A DNA stretch of 8,968 nt from Balneola sp. (GTDB lineage Bacteria; Bacteroidota; Rhodothermia; Balneolales; Balneolaceae): positions 1 through 8,968 of the forward strand of contig PCAT01000036.1 in the NCBI GenBank assembly GCA_002730655.1. Direction: 5' to 3'. Both the position numbers and the translations under genes were made by a program. Below the pieces are notes generated by a model that did not search any database, was not told the DNA's origin, and saw only the letters and a program-made list of their open reading frames with translations. This document shows, in pieces, positions 1-6,184 of this stretch (positions within the stretch are counted from its first letter, which is position 1; each line of letters begins with the position of its first letter).

Positions 1-1401
1 CTACAAATAGATTTGCTAAAAAAACATTTGGGCCCATTTCTCTTCTGTTTTTTTGGGGTCATGTTTGTGCTACTCATGCAGTTCTTGGTATTGCATATCG
101 ACAAACTTATCGGTAAAGATATTCCTCTTGGGGTTATTTTCGAACTAATTATTACCAACCTTGCTTACATGGTGGTTTTAGCAGCACCTATGGCAGTATT
201 AGTTGCTAGTCTAATGGCATTTGGTAAGTTTTCAGAGCACAATGAATTAACCGCCCTCAGAGCCTCTGGAGTTAATACTTTACAGATAATCATGCCAGTA
301 TTAATAGCATCAATCTCACTGTCTGCTGGGCTTGTATGGTTCTCAAATGCCATACTCCCCGAAGCCAATAGTAAAGCAAGAAGCATATTTATAGATATTC
401 GATTAAAAAAACCGGGATTTGAGTTAGAACCTAACGTATTTTATGACGGTATTGAAGGTTACACCTTTCTGGTCGACCGGATTGATCCTCTTTCCGACAC
501 CTTATATAACATCACACTTTTTCAAGAGCCTACCAATTCTCAAAATAGAGCTTATATCAAAGCAGATAAAGGATATTTAACGAGTGAGGGAACAGAAGCA
601 CTTACTTTGCATTTATTTGATGGCGAAATTCTGTTGTATCCTAGTAAACGAACGGCAACAAGAGATCGAAACATGGAGCAAATTGAATTCAATAAGCACC
701 GAAAAACTTTTGACCTTTCAGATTTAGCTTTTACTCGAAGTGGGGGTTCAGGTTCCTCTCGAAGTGATCGCACCATGAGTATTCGAGCGATGACTTTTAT
801 TGTAGACACCTTAGAACAGGAAATAAAAGAACTACGTTATCAAATAATAGAGGATTCCATTAGTACTCTTCATCCTGCCACCTTTAACGAGTCCGCTATA
901 TCAAGTAAGACCAGTCAATTAGGGTCTAGAGTGCAAACGAATCTATTTATTCTAAATCAAGTCGGATCGACTACACAGCAAATTCGCATGGCAAATTTAG
1001 GGTATAGCCAGATTGAAAATGCCCAATCTCAAATTGAGCGAGCTAAGAGCAATGAATTGTGGAGGTTAAAACGAATTCAACGGTACTGGGTTGAAATTCA
1101 CAAAAAATTTTCGATTCCTTTCGCATGTATCATATTTGTTTTACTTGGAGCACCCATTGGGATACTCACTAGAAAAGGAAATGTAGGGTATGCCGCAATT
1201 ATTGCCTCAATTTTATTAACAGTATATTGGGTATCGGTAATCCAAGGAGAAAAATTAGCCGATAGATTATATATTAGCCCATTTTGGGGAATGTGGACTT
1301 TCAACCTCTTGTACATTATTATTGGCGTACTATTGTTACTGCATTTAAGCTATGATTTGCGATCTTTTTTCCCAAATAAAACAGATCAGATGAGCACGTG
1401 A
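1..1401 (+). CDS. lptF: LPS export ABC transporter permease LptF (5' partial)
   Basis: Inner-membrane permease of the LptF/LptG (YjgP/YjgQ) family, which with LptG and the ATPase LptB extracts lipopolysaccharide from the inner membrane and feeds it to the periplasmic bridge. The frame is open from base 1. A TTG at 13 could serve as start, but family members usually have about ten residues before the LGPF motif, so the true start probably lies just outside the window. Counting from the TTG, hydrophobic segments fall near 7-27, 42-70, 94-114, 366-387, 390-411 and 423-446: three helices on each side of a large periplasmic part, the family layout. The coupling-helix region (about 71-90) carries NELTALRASG. 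At 462 residues it is about 100 longer than E. coli LptF; the excess includes a Gly/Ser-rich stretch (243-250) and a helical, polar segment (about 255-350). Assigned LptF rather than LptG because the next gene is the clearer LptG. It overlaps lptG by 4 bases. Confidence 0.85.
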   Translation, partial: LQIDLLKKHLGPFLFCFFGVMFVLLMQFLVLHIDKLIGKDIPLGVIFELIITNLAYMVVLAAPMAVLVASLMAFGKFSEHNELTALRASGVNTLQIIMPVLIASISLSAGLVWFSNAILPEANSKARSIFIDIRLKKPGFELEPNVFYDGIEGYTFLVDRIDPLSDTLYNITLFQEPTNSQNRAYIKADKGYLTSEGTEALTLHLFDGEILLYPSKRTATRDRNMEQIEFNKHRKTFDLSDLAFTRSGGSGSSRSDRTMSIRAMTFIVDTLEQEIKELRYQIIEDSISTLHPATFNESAISSKTSQLGSRVQTNLFILNQVGSTTQQIRMANLGYSQIENAQSQIERAKSNELWRLKRIQRYWVEIHKKFSIPFACIIFVLLGAPIGILTRKGNVGYAAIIASILLTVYWVSVIQGEKLADRLYISPFWGMWTFNLLYIIIGVLLLLHLSYDLRSFFPNKTDQMST

Positions 1402-2477
1402 AACACTTAGACCGGCTTATAATTCGTCGTTTAGTTTCGATCACGACTCTAGTCCTGGTAGTACTAATATGTATTTTTATTTTGATCGATTTCTCTGAAA
1501 ATAGCGACGATTTCACTGATCGCGGTGCTAAAATGGGAGAAATTTGGGGCGATTACTACTTTAATTATATTCCCGAAATGATTCGGCTCGTCTTACCTTT
1601 GGCCATCTTCACAGCTTGTTTATATTTAGTGGGCCAACTTTCAGAGCGTCTTGAAATTACCTCCCTTAAAGCTGCTGGTGTGAGTCTTTATAGATTGTTC
1701 ATGCCATTTCTAATATTCGGGCTGATAAATACGATAGGACTTAGTGCTTTAGATGCTTGGATTATTCCTACCTCTAATGCCCAGAGAATTAAGTTTGAAG
1801 AGCAGTATATCAAGCAAAAAAACGAACAGCTCGATCGTAGCGATATTTATAGAGAACTCTCACCTGGTAGTTACTTACAGGTAAATTATTTCGATCGCGA
1901 TCAACAAACTGCCTATCGGATTAGGATGGTTCAATTCGATCAAAAAGGTGTAAAAAAACTATTAACTGCCACAAATATGTCATGGTTGGAAAGCAAAAAG
2001 GTGTGGAGACTTACTACTGTTCAAGAACGGGTATTTACTGATTCAGGTTTCGTAGAGCGTAATGTAGCAGGATTTGATACCCTTCTTAACCTATTTCCTC
2101 AAGATTTAGCAAGAACTAGCTCTGATATCTATCAATTGAGCTATACTCAAGCTTTTCAATATATTGATGGAATTAAGCGTAGTGGTGCTAGTGGTATTGA
2201 AATACCACAAGTTCAACTATATTCCCGTATAGCTTATCCATTCTCTATTATAGTTGTTTTGATTATTGGTTTTGCGGTGGCATCCGTCCGACGTAGAGGA
2301 GGTAAAGGTGTATACATTACCGCTGGATTGGTGATAAGCTTCTTATATTTGGTCATCATGAAAATCATGGAACCTTTTGGTGCTCTTGGAATACTTCCTC
2401 CATTTTGGGCTGCAGTTATTCCGCATATTACCTTCTTAGTAGTGGGAATTATCAGTCTTAAACAAATTCGGAAATAG
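1398..2477 (+). CDS. lptG: LPS export ABC transporter permease LptG
   Basis: Second transmembrane subunit of the LptB2FG lipopolysaccharide exporter. Its 359 residues match E. coli LptG (about 360). Six hydrophobic segments are visible, near 11-31, 60-80, 98-120, 278-296, 303-323 and 332-354, with a soluble periplasmic beta-rich domain between the third and fourth. Recalled E. coli LptG features have counterparts: the coupling helix with SERLEITSLKAAGVS (82-96), KVWRLTTV (201-208) in the periplasmic domain, and the PFG...GILPPF stretch before the last helix (326-336). The start is a GTG whose bases overlap the lptF stop (GTGA), the usual arrangement for translational coupling and equal amounts of the two subunits; no Shine-Dalgarno sequence is obvious. 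LptF/G pairing order is the same as in enterobacteria. Assignment to LptG over LptF rests on remembered similarity and length. Confidence 0.9.
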   Translation: MKHLDRLIIRRLVSITTLVLVVLICIFILIDFSENSDDFTDRGAKMGEIWGDYYFNYIPEMIRLVLPLAIFTACLYLVGQLSERLEITSLKAAGVSLYRLFMPFLIFGLINTIGLSALDAWIIPTSNAQRIKFEEQYIKQKNEQLDRSDIYRELSPGSYLQVNYFDRDQQTAYRIRMVQFDQKGVKKLLTATNMSWLESKKVWRLTTVQERVFTDSGFVERNVAGFDTLLNLFPQDLARTSSDIYQLSYTQAFQYIDGIKRSGASGIEIPQVQLYSRIAYPFSIIVVLIIGFAVASVRRRGGKGVYITAGLVISFLYLVIMKIMEPFGALGILPPFWAAVIPHITFLVVGIISLKQIRK

Positions 2478-2497
2478 CTATCCTTTATAATAATAAC

Positions 2498-2518
2498 GAA
2501 GCAAAAAGCATTTGCTTC
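2498..2518. terminator. Hairpin between convergent genes, probable bidirectional terminator
   Basis: GAAGCAAA and TTTGCTTC form a perfect 8-bp stem around a 5-base loop. It lies 20 bases after the lptG stop and 11 bases beyond the stop of the convergent DUF3467 gene, where a shared terminator is expected. The flanking T-tracts are weak on both strands (TATTTG on plus; TTATTATTAT on minus), so efficiency is uncertain. Confidence 0.55.
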
Positions 2519-2529
2519 TATTTGTAGAC

Positions 2530-2874
2530 CTATGCTTCTGCCTGAGGACCTCTATACAAAGGAATGTCCTTAGTTTTATTCTGGATAACTCCGTGTTCAG
2601 CCTCATACTTTGATACATTTTCCTGCAGGGCCATCATTAACCGTTTTGCATGATCTGGGGTCAAAATCATTCTCTTGACTACTTTTGCTTTAGGAACTCC
2701 GGGCATAACTGCAATAAAATCAGCAATAAACTCTGATGGTGAATGCGTAATCATGACCAAATTGGAATAGGTACCCATGGATTCTGCTTCACTAAGTTCA
2801 ATCTCCATGGTTCCTGCTTTAGGACCTTTTATAGCTTTATTTGGCTTCTGTGTGTTGTTGTTACTACTATTCAT
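2530..2874 (-). CDS. DUF3467 domain-containing protein
   Basis: A 114-residue soluble protein of the DUF3467 family (small proteins of unknown function common in Bacteroidota and relatives). The family core runs from about residue 23 to 92: MEIELSEAESMGTYSNLV, then THSPSEFIADF, MPGVPKAKVVKRMILTP and HAKRLMMALQENVSKYE, all familiar family blocks. The first 20 residues are Asn/Ser/Lys-rich and look disordered; the last 20 are variable. There is no signal peptide, membrane segment or Cys/His metal motif. It begins 81 bases downstream of the PLP enzyme on the same strand, so cotranscription is possible, although a promoter-like sequence in the gap suggests its own start. No clear Shine-Dalgarno sequence precedes the ATG. 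The family name is secure from the motif pattern; the function is unknown and the neighbours do not reveal it. Confidence 0.88.
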   Translation of the reverse strand: MNSSNNNTQKPNKAIKGPKAGTMEIELSEAESMGTYSNLVMITHSPSEFIADFIAVMPGVPKAKVVKRMILTPDHAKRLMMALQENVSKYEAEHGVIQNKTKDIPLYRGPQAEA

Positions 2875-2913
2875 GATTTTTTAAATCTAATGGCATTTTT
2901 GGCTAATTTACAT

Positions 2914-2941
2914 AATGTATTGACGCTTGAGAGCCTGTTAA
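2914..2941 (-). promoter_or_regulatory. Possible promoter for the DUF3467 gene
   Basis: Reading the minus strand, TTAACA (2936-2941, five of six matches to TTGACA) is followed after 16 bases by TACATT (2914-2919, four of six to TATAAT), about 40 bases before the DUF3467 start. The -10 candidate lies in the dyad TACATTATGTA (2909-2919), whose core ACATTATGT recurs upstream of the gene at 4277. Bacteroidota sigma factors often use other consensus sequences, so this is only a pattern match. Confidence 0.3.
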
Positions 2942-2955
2942 TTACTCATTTAAGA

Positions 2956-3936
2956 TTATTCTAAGAAACCTTGCTCTTTCATCCAATCATCATTATACAC
3001 TTTATTTAAATATCTAGTTCCACTATCTGGTAGTATCACTACCATGATATCATTAGCGGACAAAGGATGCATTTTTACGTACTCAAGTGCCCCTTCAACT
3101 GCCGCTCCGCATGACCAACCTATAAACAAGCCTTCTTTTGAAGCGAGCTTTCGAGTTCTAAGTGCAGCTTCTTTATCACCTACTTGAATGACCTGATCAA
3201 TATAACTGAAATCTATGGTACCAGGGATAATGTCCTCACCGATACCTTCCGTCATATAAGGCTTTATTTCGTTTTTATCGAACACACCTGTCTCGAAATA
3301 CTTCTTATACACCGAACCAATCGAGTCAATACCAATGACTTTAATATTGGAATTTTGTTCTTTTAAAAACTTACCCACTCCTGATATTGTACCACCAGTC
3401 CCCATTCCAGCCACATAATGGGTTATCGCACCCTCTGTTTGTTCCCATATTTCGGGTCCTGTGGTTTCATAGTGGGCTAATAAATTACTCGTATTATCGT
3501 ACTGATTCGGATAAAAAGAGTTAGGTAGTTCCATGCTTAATCGCTTAGCTACCGAATAATAACTTTCCGGATCTTCGGGCTCAACATTAGTCGGACATAC
3601 AAGCACCTCAGCACCCACAGCCCGTAAAATATCAATTTTAGATTGACTTTGTTTATCGGTGGTAGTAAAAATACATTTATATCCCTTGGATATAGCCACC
3701 AAGGCGAGCCCCATACCTGTATTACCGGAGGTGCCTTCAATAATCGTCCCACCCGGTTTCAATAGTCCTTTTTCTTCTGCATCTTCTAACATCTTAATTG
3801 CAATCCGATCTTTAACGCTATGTCCGGGGTTCATGTATTCAACTTTAGCCAACATCGATCCTAAACCCTGATACATATGCTGAAGTTGAACTATGGGCGT
3901 ATCACCAACCGTATCAATAATTGATTTGTAAATCAT
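2956..3936 (-). CDS. PLP-dependent cysteine synthase / cystathionine beta-synthase family enzyme
   Basis: A 326-residue fold-type II PLP enzyme that joins a sulfur nucleophile to an activated serine: sulfide plus O-acetylserine to cysteine, or homocysteine plus serine to cystathionine. The N-terminal block has GDTP (11-14) and NPGHSVKDR with the PLP lysine K42. The substrate loop TSGNTG (69-74), the phosphate-binding GTGGT (179-183) and PDSGTRY (303-309) are all present. Several stretches are closer to cystathionine beta-synthases than to CysK: SKIDILRAVGAE (99-110), PTNVEPEDPES, SNLLAHYETTGPEI (150-163), EGIGED (230-235) and the ending DDWMKEQGF. The C-terminal CBS-domain pair of many cystathionine synthases is absent; the protein stops where the catalytic core ends. 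The start ATG gives the normal N-terminus; no strong Shine-Dalgarno sequence is seen. No other sulfur gene is nearby, so substrate cannot be fixed. The family is certain, the exact reaction is not. Confidence 0.9.
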   Translation of the reverse strand: MIYKSIIDTVGDTPIVQLQHMYQGLGSMLAKVEYMNPGHSVKDRIAIKMLEDAEEKGLLKPGGTIIEGTSGNTGMGLALVAISKGYKCIFTTTDKQSQSKIDILRAVGAEVLVCPTNVEPEDPESYYSVAKRLSMELPNSFYPNQYDNTSNLLAHYETTGPEIWEQTEGAITHYVAGMGTGGTISGVGKFLKEQNSNIKVIGIDSIGSVYKKYFETGVFDKNEIKPYMTEGIGEDIIPGTIDFSYIDQVIQVGDKEAALRTRKLASKEGLFIGWSCGAAVEGALEYVKMHPLSANDIMVVILPDSGTRYLNKVYNDDWMKEQGFLE

Positions 3937-4276
3937 TTAGAATATATTTTTAAGAATTGCATAGAAGGGTACTACTATATGAAAGTTAGAGAATATAATG
4001 TAAGTAGGTAGGTTTATTTACTTTTTTGAAAACTTTTAGTACATATTAATCTTATTAAATAAATCTATTTATTAAAATATCTTTTAGAAAGTAGCTTTTT
4101 ATTTATTTGTCTTAAATCTCAAACAAAACTAATGTAAATTAAAACCAACTATCTTATGAATGATAAAAGAGAAATTTTAACATTATGTTATTAAATTTTA
4201 TTCTCTAGTTTACAATGCAATAGACAAAAAGAGTTTGTGCTTTTTGTTCCTTAACAGAAAAATATTTTATTGCCTT
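3937..4276. other. AT-rich divergent intergenic region
   Basis: About 340 bases between the divergent starts of the PLP enzyme and the 91-residue protein, visibly richer in A+T than the flanking genes. I find no convincing gene. It must hold the promoter of the PLP enzyme, but no good -35/-10 pair stands out on the minus strand; TACATTATATT (3992-4002, minus sense) is the nearest -10-like candidate. On the plus strand TACAAT (4211-4216, five of six to TATAAT) could be a -10, with only a poor -35 (TTATTA, 4188-4193). It also contains the palindrome listed at 4172-4198 and a low-complexity dyad AATAAAT-CT-ATTTATT (4058-4073). Confidence 0.6.
4172..4198. promoter_or_regulatory. Palindrome, possible operator
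   Basis: The inner dyad TAACAT-T-ATGTTA (4178-4190) is perfect, and it is flanked by AAATTT on the left (4172-4177) and, after two extra bases, AAATTT on the right (4193-4198). It sits just upstream of a -10-like TACAAT and 79 bases before the start at 4277, where a repressor or activator site would be expected. In DNA this rich in A+T such palindromes also arise by chance. Confidence 0.3.
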
Positions 4277-4552
4277 ATGTTTATTGAGCAGAGCAAACCC
4301 AAAGACTATGACTGTGGTTATAATCTAGACCTTATGATTAAAGCATTGCCAAGAATTAACAATTTGGCTGAAAAAGAAGCCTATGCAAAAAGAATCGTTG
4401 GGTTAATCAAGCAATCTCACCCTAGCTGGGTCGATAGCAATGGAAAAAGTGAGCTTGCATGGGATTTTTTTTATAATCATGCTCCTTATGATCCAGATGA
4501 TTATGGTATAAAACATCCCTTCATACATGGATTAGAGGACGATGCTAGGTAA
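4277..4552 (+). CDS. Small uncharacterised protein, possibly DUF4290-like
   Basis: A 91-residue acidic, soluble protein with no signal peptide or membrane helix. I chose the ATG at 4277; an in-frame TTG at 4235 would add 14 residues that look like translated AT-rich spacer. No Shine-Dalgarno sequence is visible. The central part (about 12-60) has a pattern that I associate with the DUF4290 family of Bacteroidota: a Tyr-Gly/Asn start, an amphipathic helix, EAYAKRIVGLIKQ (36-48), a Pro-containing turn, then LAWDFFY (61-67) in the place of the family's LWD motif, and an Asp/Tyr/Pro-rich ending. Family members are usually longer (around 200 residues), so this would be a short or divergent member. 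Codon use looks ordinary for the window, and the residue pattern is not random, supporting a real gene. It precedes menF by 108 bases on the same strand, but nothing ties it to quinone synthesis. Function unknown. Confidence 0.6.
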   Translation: MFIEQSKPKDYDCGYNLDLMIKALPRINNLAEKEAYAKRIVGLIKQSHPSWVDSNGKSELAWDFFYNHAPYDPDDYGIKHPFIHGLEDDAR

Positions 4553-4604
4553 ATATTTCTATTATTAGAGATTTCAAAAAAAATTATGATTACCCTTTAT
4601 TAAG

Positions 4605-4634
4605 TTGAATTTTCAATTTATATTGAAAGTTCAA
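4605..4634 (+). promoter_or_regulatory. Tandem TTGAA-N2-TTCAA dyads forming a hairpin before menF
   Basis: Two 12-base dyads, TTGAA-TT-TTCAA (4605-4616) and TTGAA-AG-TTCAA (4623-4634), lie 18 bases apart centre to centre. Together they form a 13-bp stem with a 4-base TTAT loop and one G-U pair. The element ends 26 bases before the menF ATG. There is no T-run after it, so it is unlikely to be a simple terminator for the preceding gene; a paired operator or a 5' leader hairpin fits better. Role inferred from position only. Confidence 0.45.
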
Positions 4635-4660
4635 TAGATTCATAGGTTAATCCTCAAACA

Positions 4661-6184
4661 ATGCCAACACATCGGTTCAACTGGACAGCTTTCAGGGCAT
4701 TTTTAGATACTGTAATCGGTCAAAGTAGCCTCATCCCTGAGAAGCAAGAGTATGTCGCAATAAGTCTTCCGACTACCAAACAGATGAATTCTGAACTAGC
4801 TAAACGTCTAGATAGCTCGAAAACTTCATTTTATTTATCTCATCCTGTAGAATCATTTACAATTATAGGAGAGGGTGCTTTAGAACGTGTCAGTATAAGT
4901 GGAAACAATAGATTTCGTGAAACCTCCACATTAGGTAAACATCTTTTCAACAGAGTTCATCATTTTCACTCTTTTGATAAACCCTATCCCCTTCAATTAC
5001 TGGGTGGATTTTCCTTTTTTAATACTCTAAATAAAGACTCAGAATGGGCTGATTTTGAACCCTCGCTCTTCCATTTACCAGAATGGACTATTGTGCAAAC
5101 CAAAGATGATGCCACACTAAGTTTAATAGAGCGAGTAAATGAATTTGAAACAGTGGACAATCTCATTAATAGGTTCCATGCTAGACTTTATTCATGGAAT
5201 GACTCCCCACTTTATCACTCTAATGGTAACACAGAGTTATTATCTGCACTATCAGAATCAAAGATAAATAGTTCATTCACCACCAACTTTCAATCATTCT
5301 GTGAACAGCCCCGAAACTTAAAAGCTTTTACTGAATGGAAAAATATGATTGTGAAAGCAAAAAAAGCGATTGATACCAATAATTTAAAAAAAGTAGTTCT
5401 CGCTAGGAAAGTTACCCAATCACACTTACTAAAACCCAAAGCTGCCGATGTAATCTCAAATCTTGAACAACTATATCCAGATTGTTTTATTTTTTGCGTA
5501 AATCCTAAGGGTAAGTCTTATTTTGTAGGTGCTACACCAGAACGACTTGCACGTTTTACACCTACTCAAGTTCAAACTGAAAGTTTAGCCGGAAGCACTA
5601 AGCGAGGTATGACCTACGAGGAGGATGATGACTTAGCTGGTAAACTTTTAAATTCCAAAAAAGACCGTCTCGAACATCAGATAGTAGTAGAAGCCATTGA
5701 AGAAGATTTAGTACCTTATTCAGAGCACTTAGAACACTCTAGCTCACCTAGAGTAAAAAAACTGCCAAATGTACAGCACCTATACACACCAATTTCAGCT
5801 GTGTTTAAAAAAGGTATATCCCGAACAAAAGTACTAAAAAATCTTCATCCAACCCCTGCTGTAGGTGGTTTTCCAAGAACTAAAGCTCTTGATTTTATCG
5901 AAAAAGAAGAATTATTTACCCGAGGTTGGTATGCATCCCCAATAGGTTGGATTAACTCACATGGAACAGGTGAATTTTATGTCGGTATACGAAGTGGGTT
6001 AATTGAACAAAATACTGCTCATTTTTATGCAGGATGCGGTATAGTTAAAGATTCGGACCCAGAAAAAGAATGGCTGGAAACCGAACTCAAGTTTAAACCT
6101 ATGGTAGACGCAGTGCGCATGGCAACACCAGTACATGATGCTTCTAATTCGAACGAACATTATGCAAAAGACCCTATCCTTTAG
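4661..6184 (+). CDS. menF: Isochorismate synthase MenF
   Basis: Chorismate-utilising enzyme that isomerises chorismate to isochorismate with Mg2+, the first committed step of menaquinone synthesis. The C-terminal catalytic domain (about 220-490) is complete. The general base is K244 in KKVVLARK and the general acid E294 in ATPERL; their 50-residue spacing equals that of E. coli MenF (K190/E240). LAGST (309-313), KDRLEH with metal ligand E338 (334-339), HPTPAVGGFPRT (396-407), RGWYASPIGW (421-430) and GCGIVKDSDPEKEW with metal ligand E470 follow in family order. Residues 1-210 are the poorly conserved N-terminal part. At 507 residues it is longer than E. coli MenF (431) and B. subtilis MenF (about 470). 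Direct linkage to menD argues for menaquinone rather than siderophore (EntC) duty. The ATG has no evident Shine-Dalgarno sequence. The 3' end overlaps menD by 23 bases. Confidence 0.95.
   Translation: MPTHRFNWTAFRAFLDTVIGQSSLIPEKQEYVAISLPTTKQMNSELAKRLDSSKTSFYLSHPVESFTIIGEGALERVSISGNNRFRETSTLGKHLFNRVHHFHSFDKPYPLQLLGGFSFFNTLNKDSEWADFEPSLFHLPEWTIVQTKDDATLSLIERVNEFETVDNLINRFHARLYSWNDSPLYHSNGNTELLSALSESKINSSFTTNFQSFCEQPRNLKAFTEWKNMIVKAKKAIDTNNLKKVVLARKVTQSHLLKPKAADVISNLEQLYPDCFIFCVNPKGKSYFVGATPERLARFTPTQVQTESLAGSTKRGMTYEEDDDLAGKLLNSKKDRLEHQIVVEAIEEDLVPYSEHLEHSSSPRVKKLPNVQHLYTPISAVFKKGISRTKVLKNLHPTPAVGGFPRTKALDFIEKEELFTRGWYASPIGWINSHGTGEFYVGIRSGLIEQNTAHFYAGCGIVKDSDPEKEWLETELKFKPMVDAVRMATPVHDASNSNEHYAKDPIL

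Noticed and set aside
165..809. Minus-strand open frames inside lptF (165-386 and 552-809)
   Set aside because: They lie opposite a well-conserved gene, have no recognisable domains, and no start signals; they are shadows.
1831..1945. Cluster of GATC/CGATCG words in lptG, considered as a methylation or regulatory cluster
   Set aside because: They are explained by repeated Asp-Arg, Phe-Asp and Asp-Gln codons in the periplasmic domain; no spacing pattern is evident.
2743..2964. Plus-strand open frame across the DUF3467 gene and the 81-base gap
   Set aside because: Its first part is antisense to conserved DUF3467 codons and its protein shows no family pattern.
4001..4027. AAGTA...TACTT followed by a T-run, considered as an intrinsic terminator
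   Set aside because: The stem has only 5 AT-rich pairs with a long loop, and no plus-strand gene precedes it.
4058..4073. AATAAAT-CT-ATTTATT dyad, considered as an operator or replication-type element
   Set aside because: It is pure low-complexity A/T with a 2-base loop, and no repeats or iterons accompany it.
4235..4276. Upstream TTG start for the 91-residue gene
   Set aside because: The added 14 residues are hydrophobic and Cys/Phe-rich as expected of translated AT-rich spacer, and an ATG is available at 4277.
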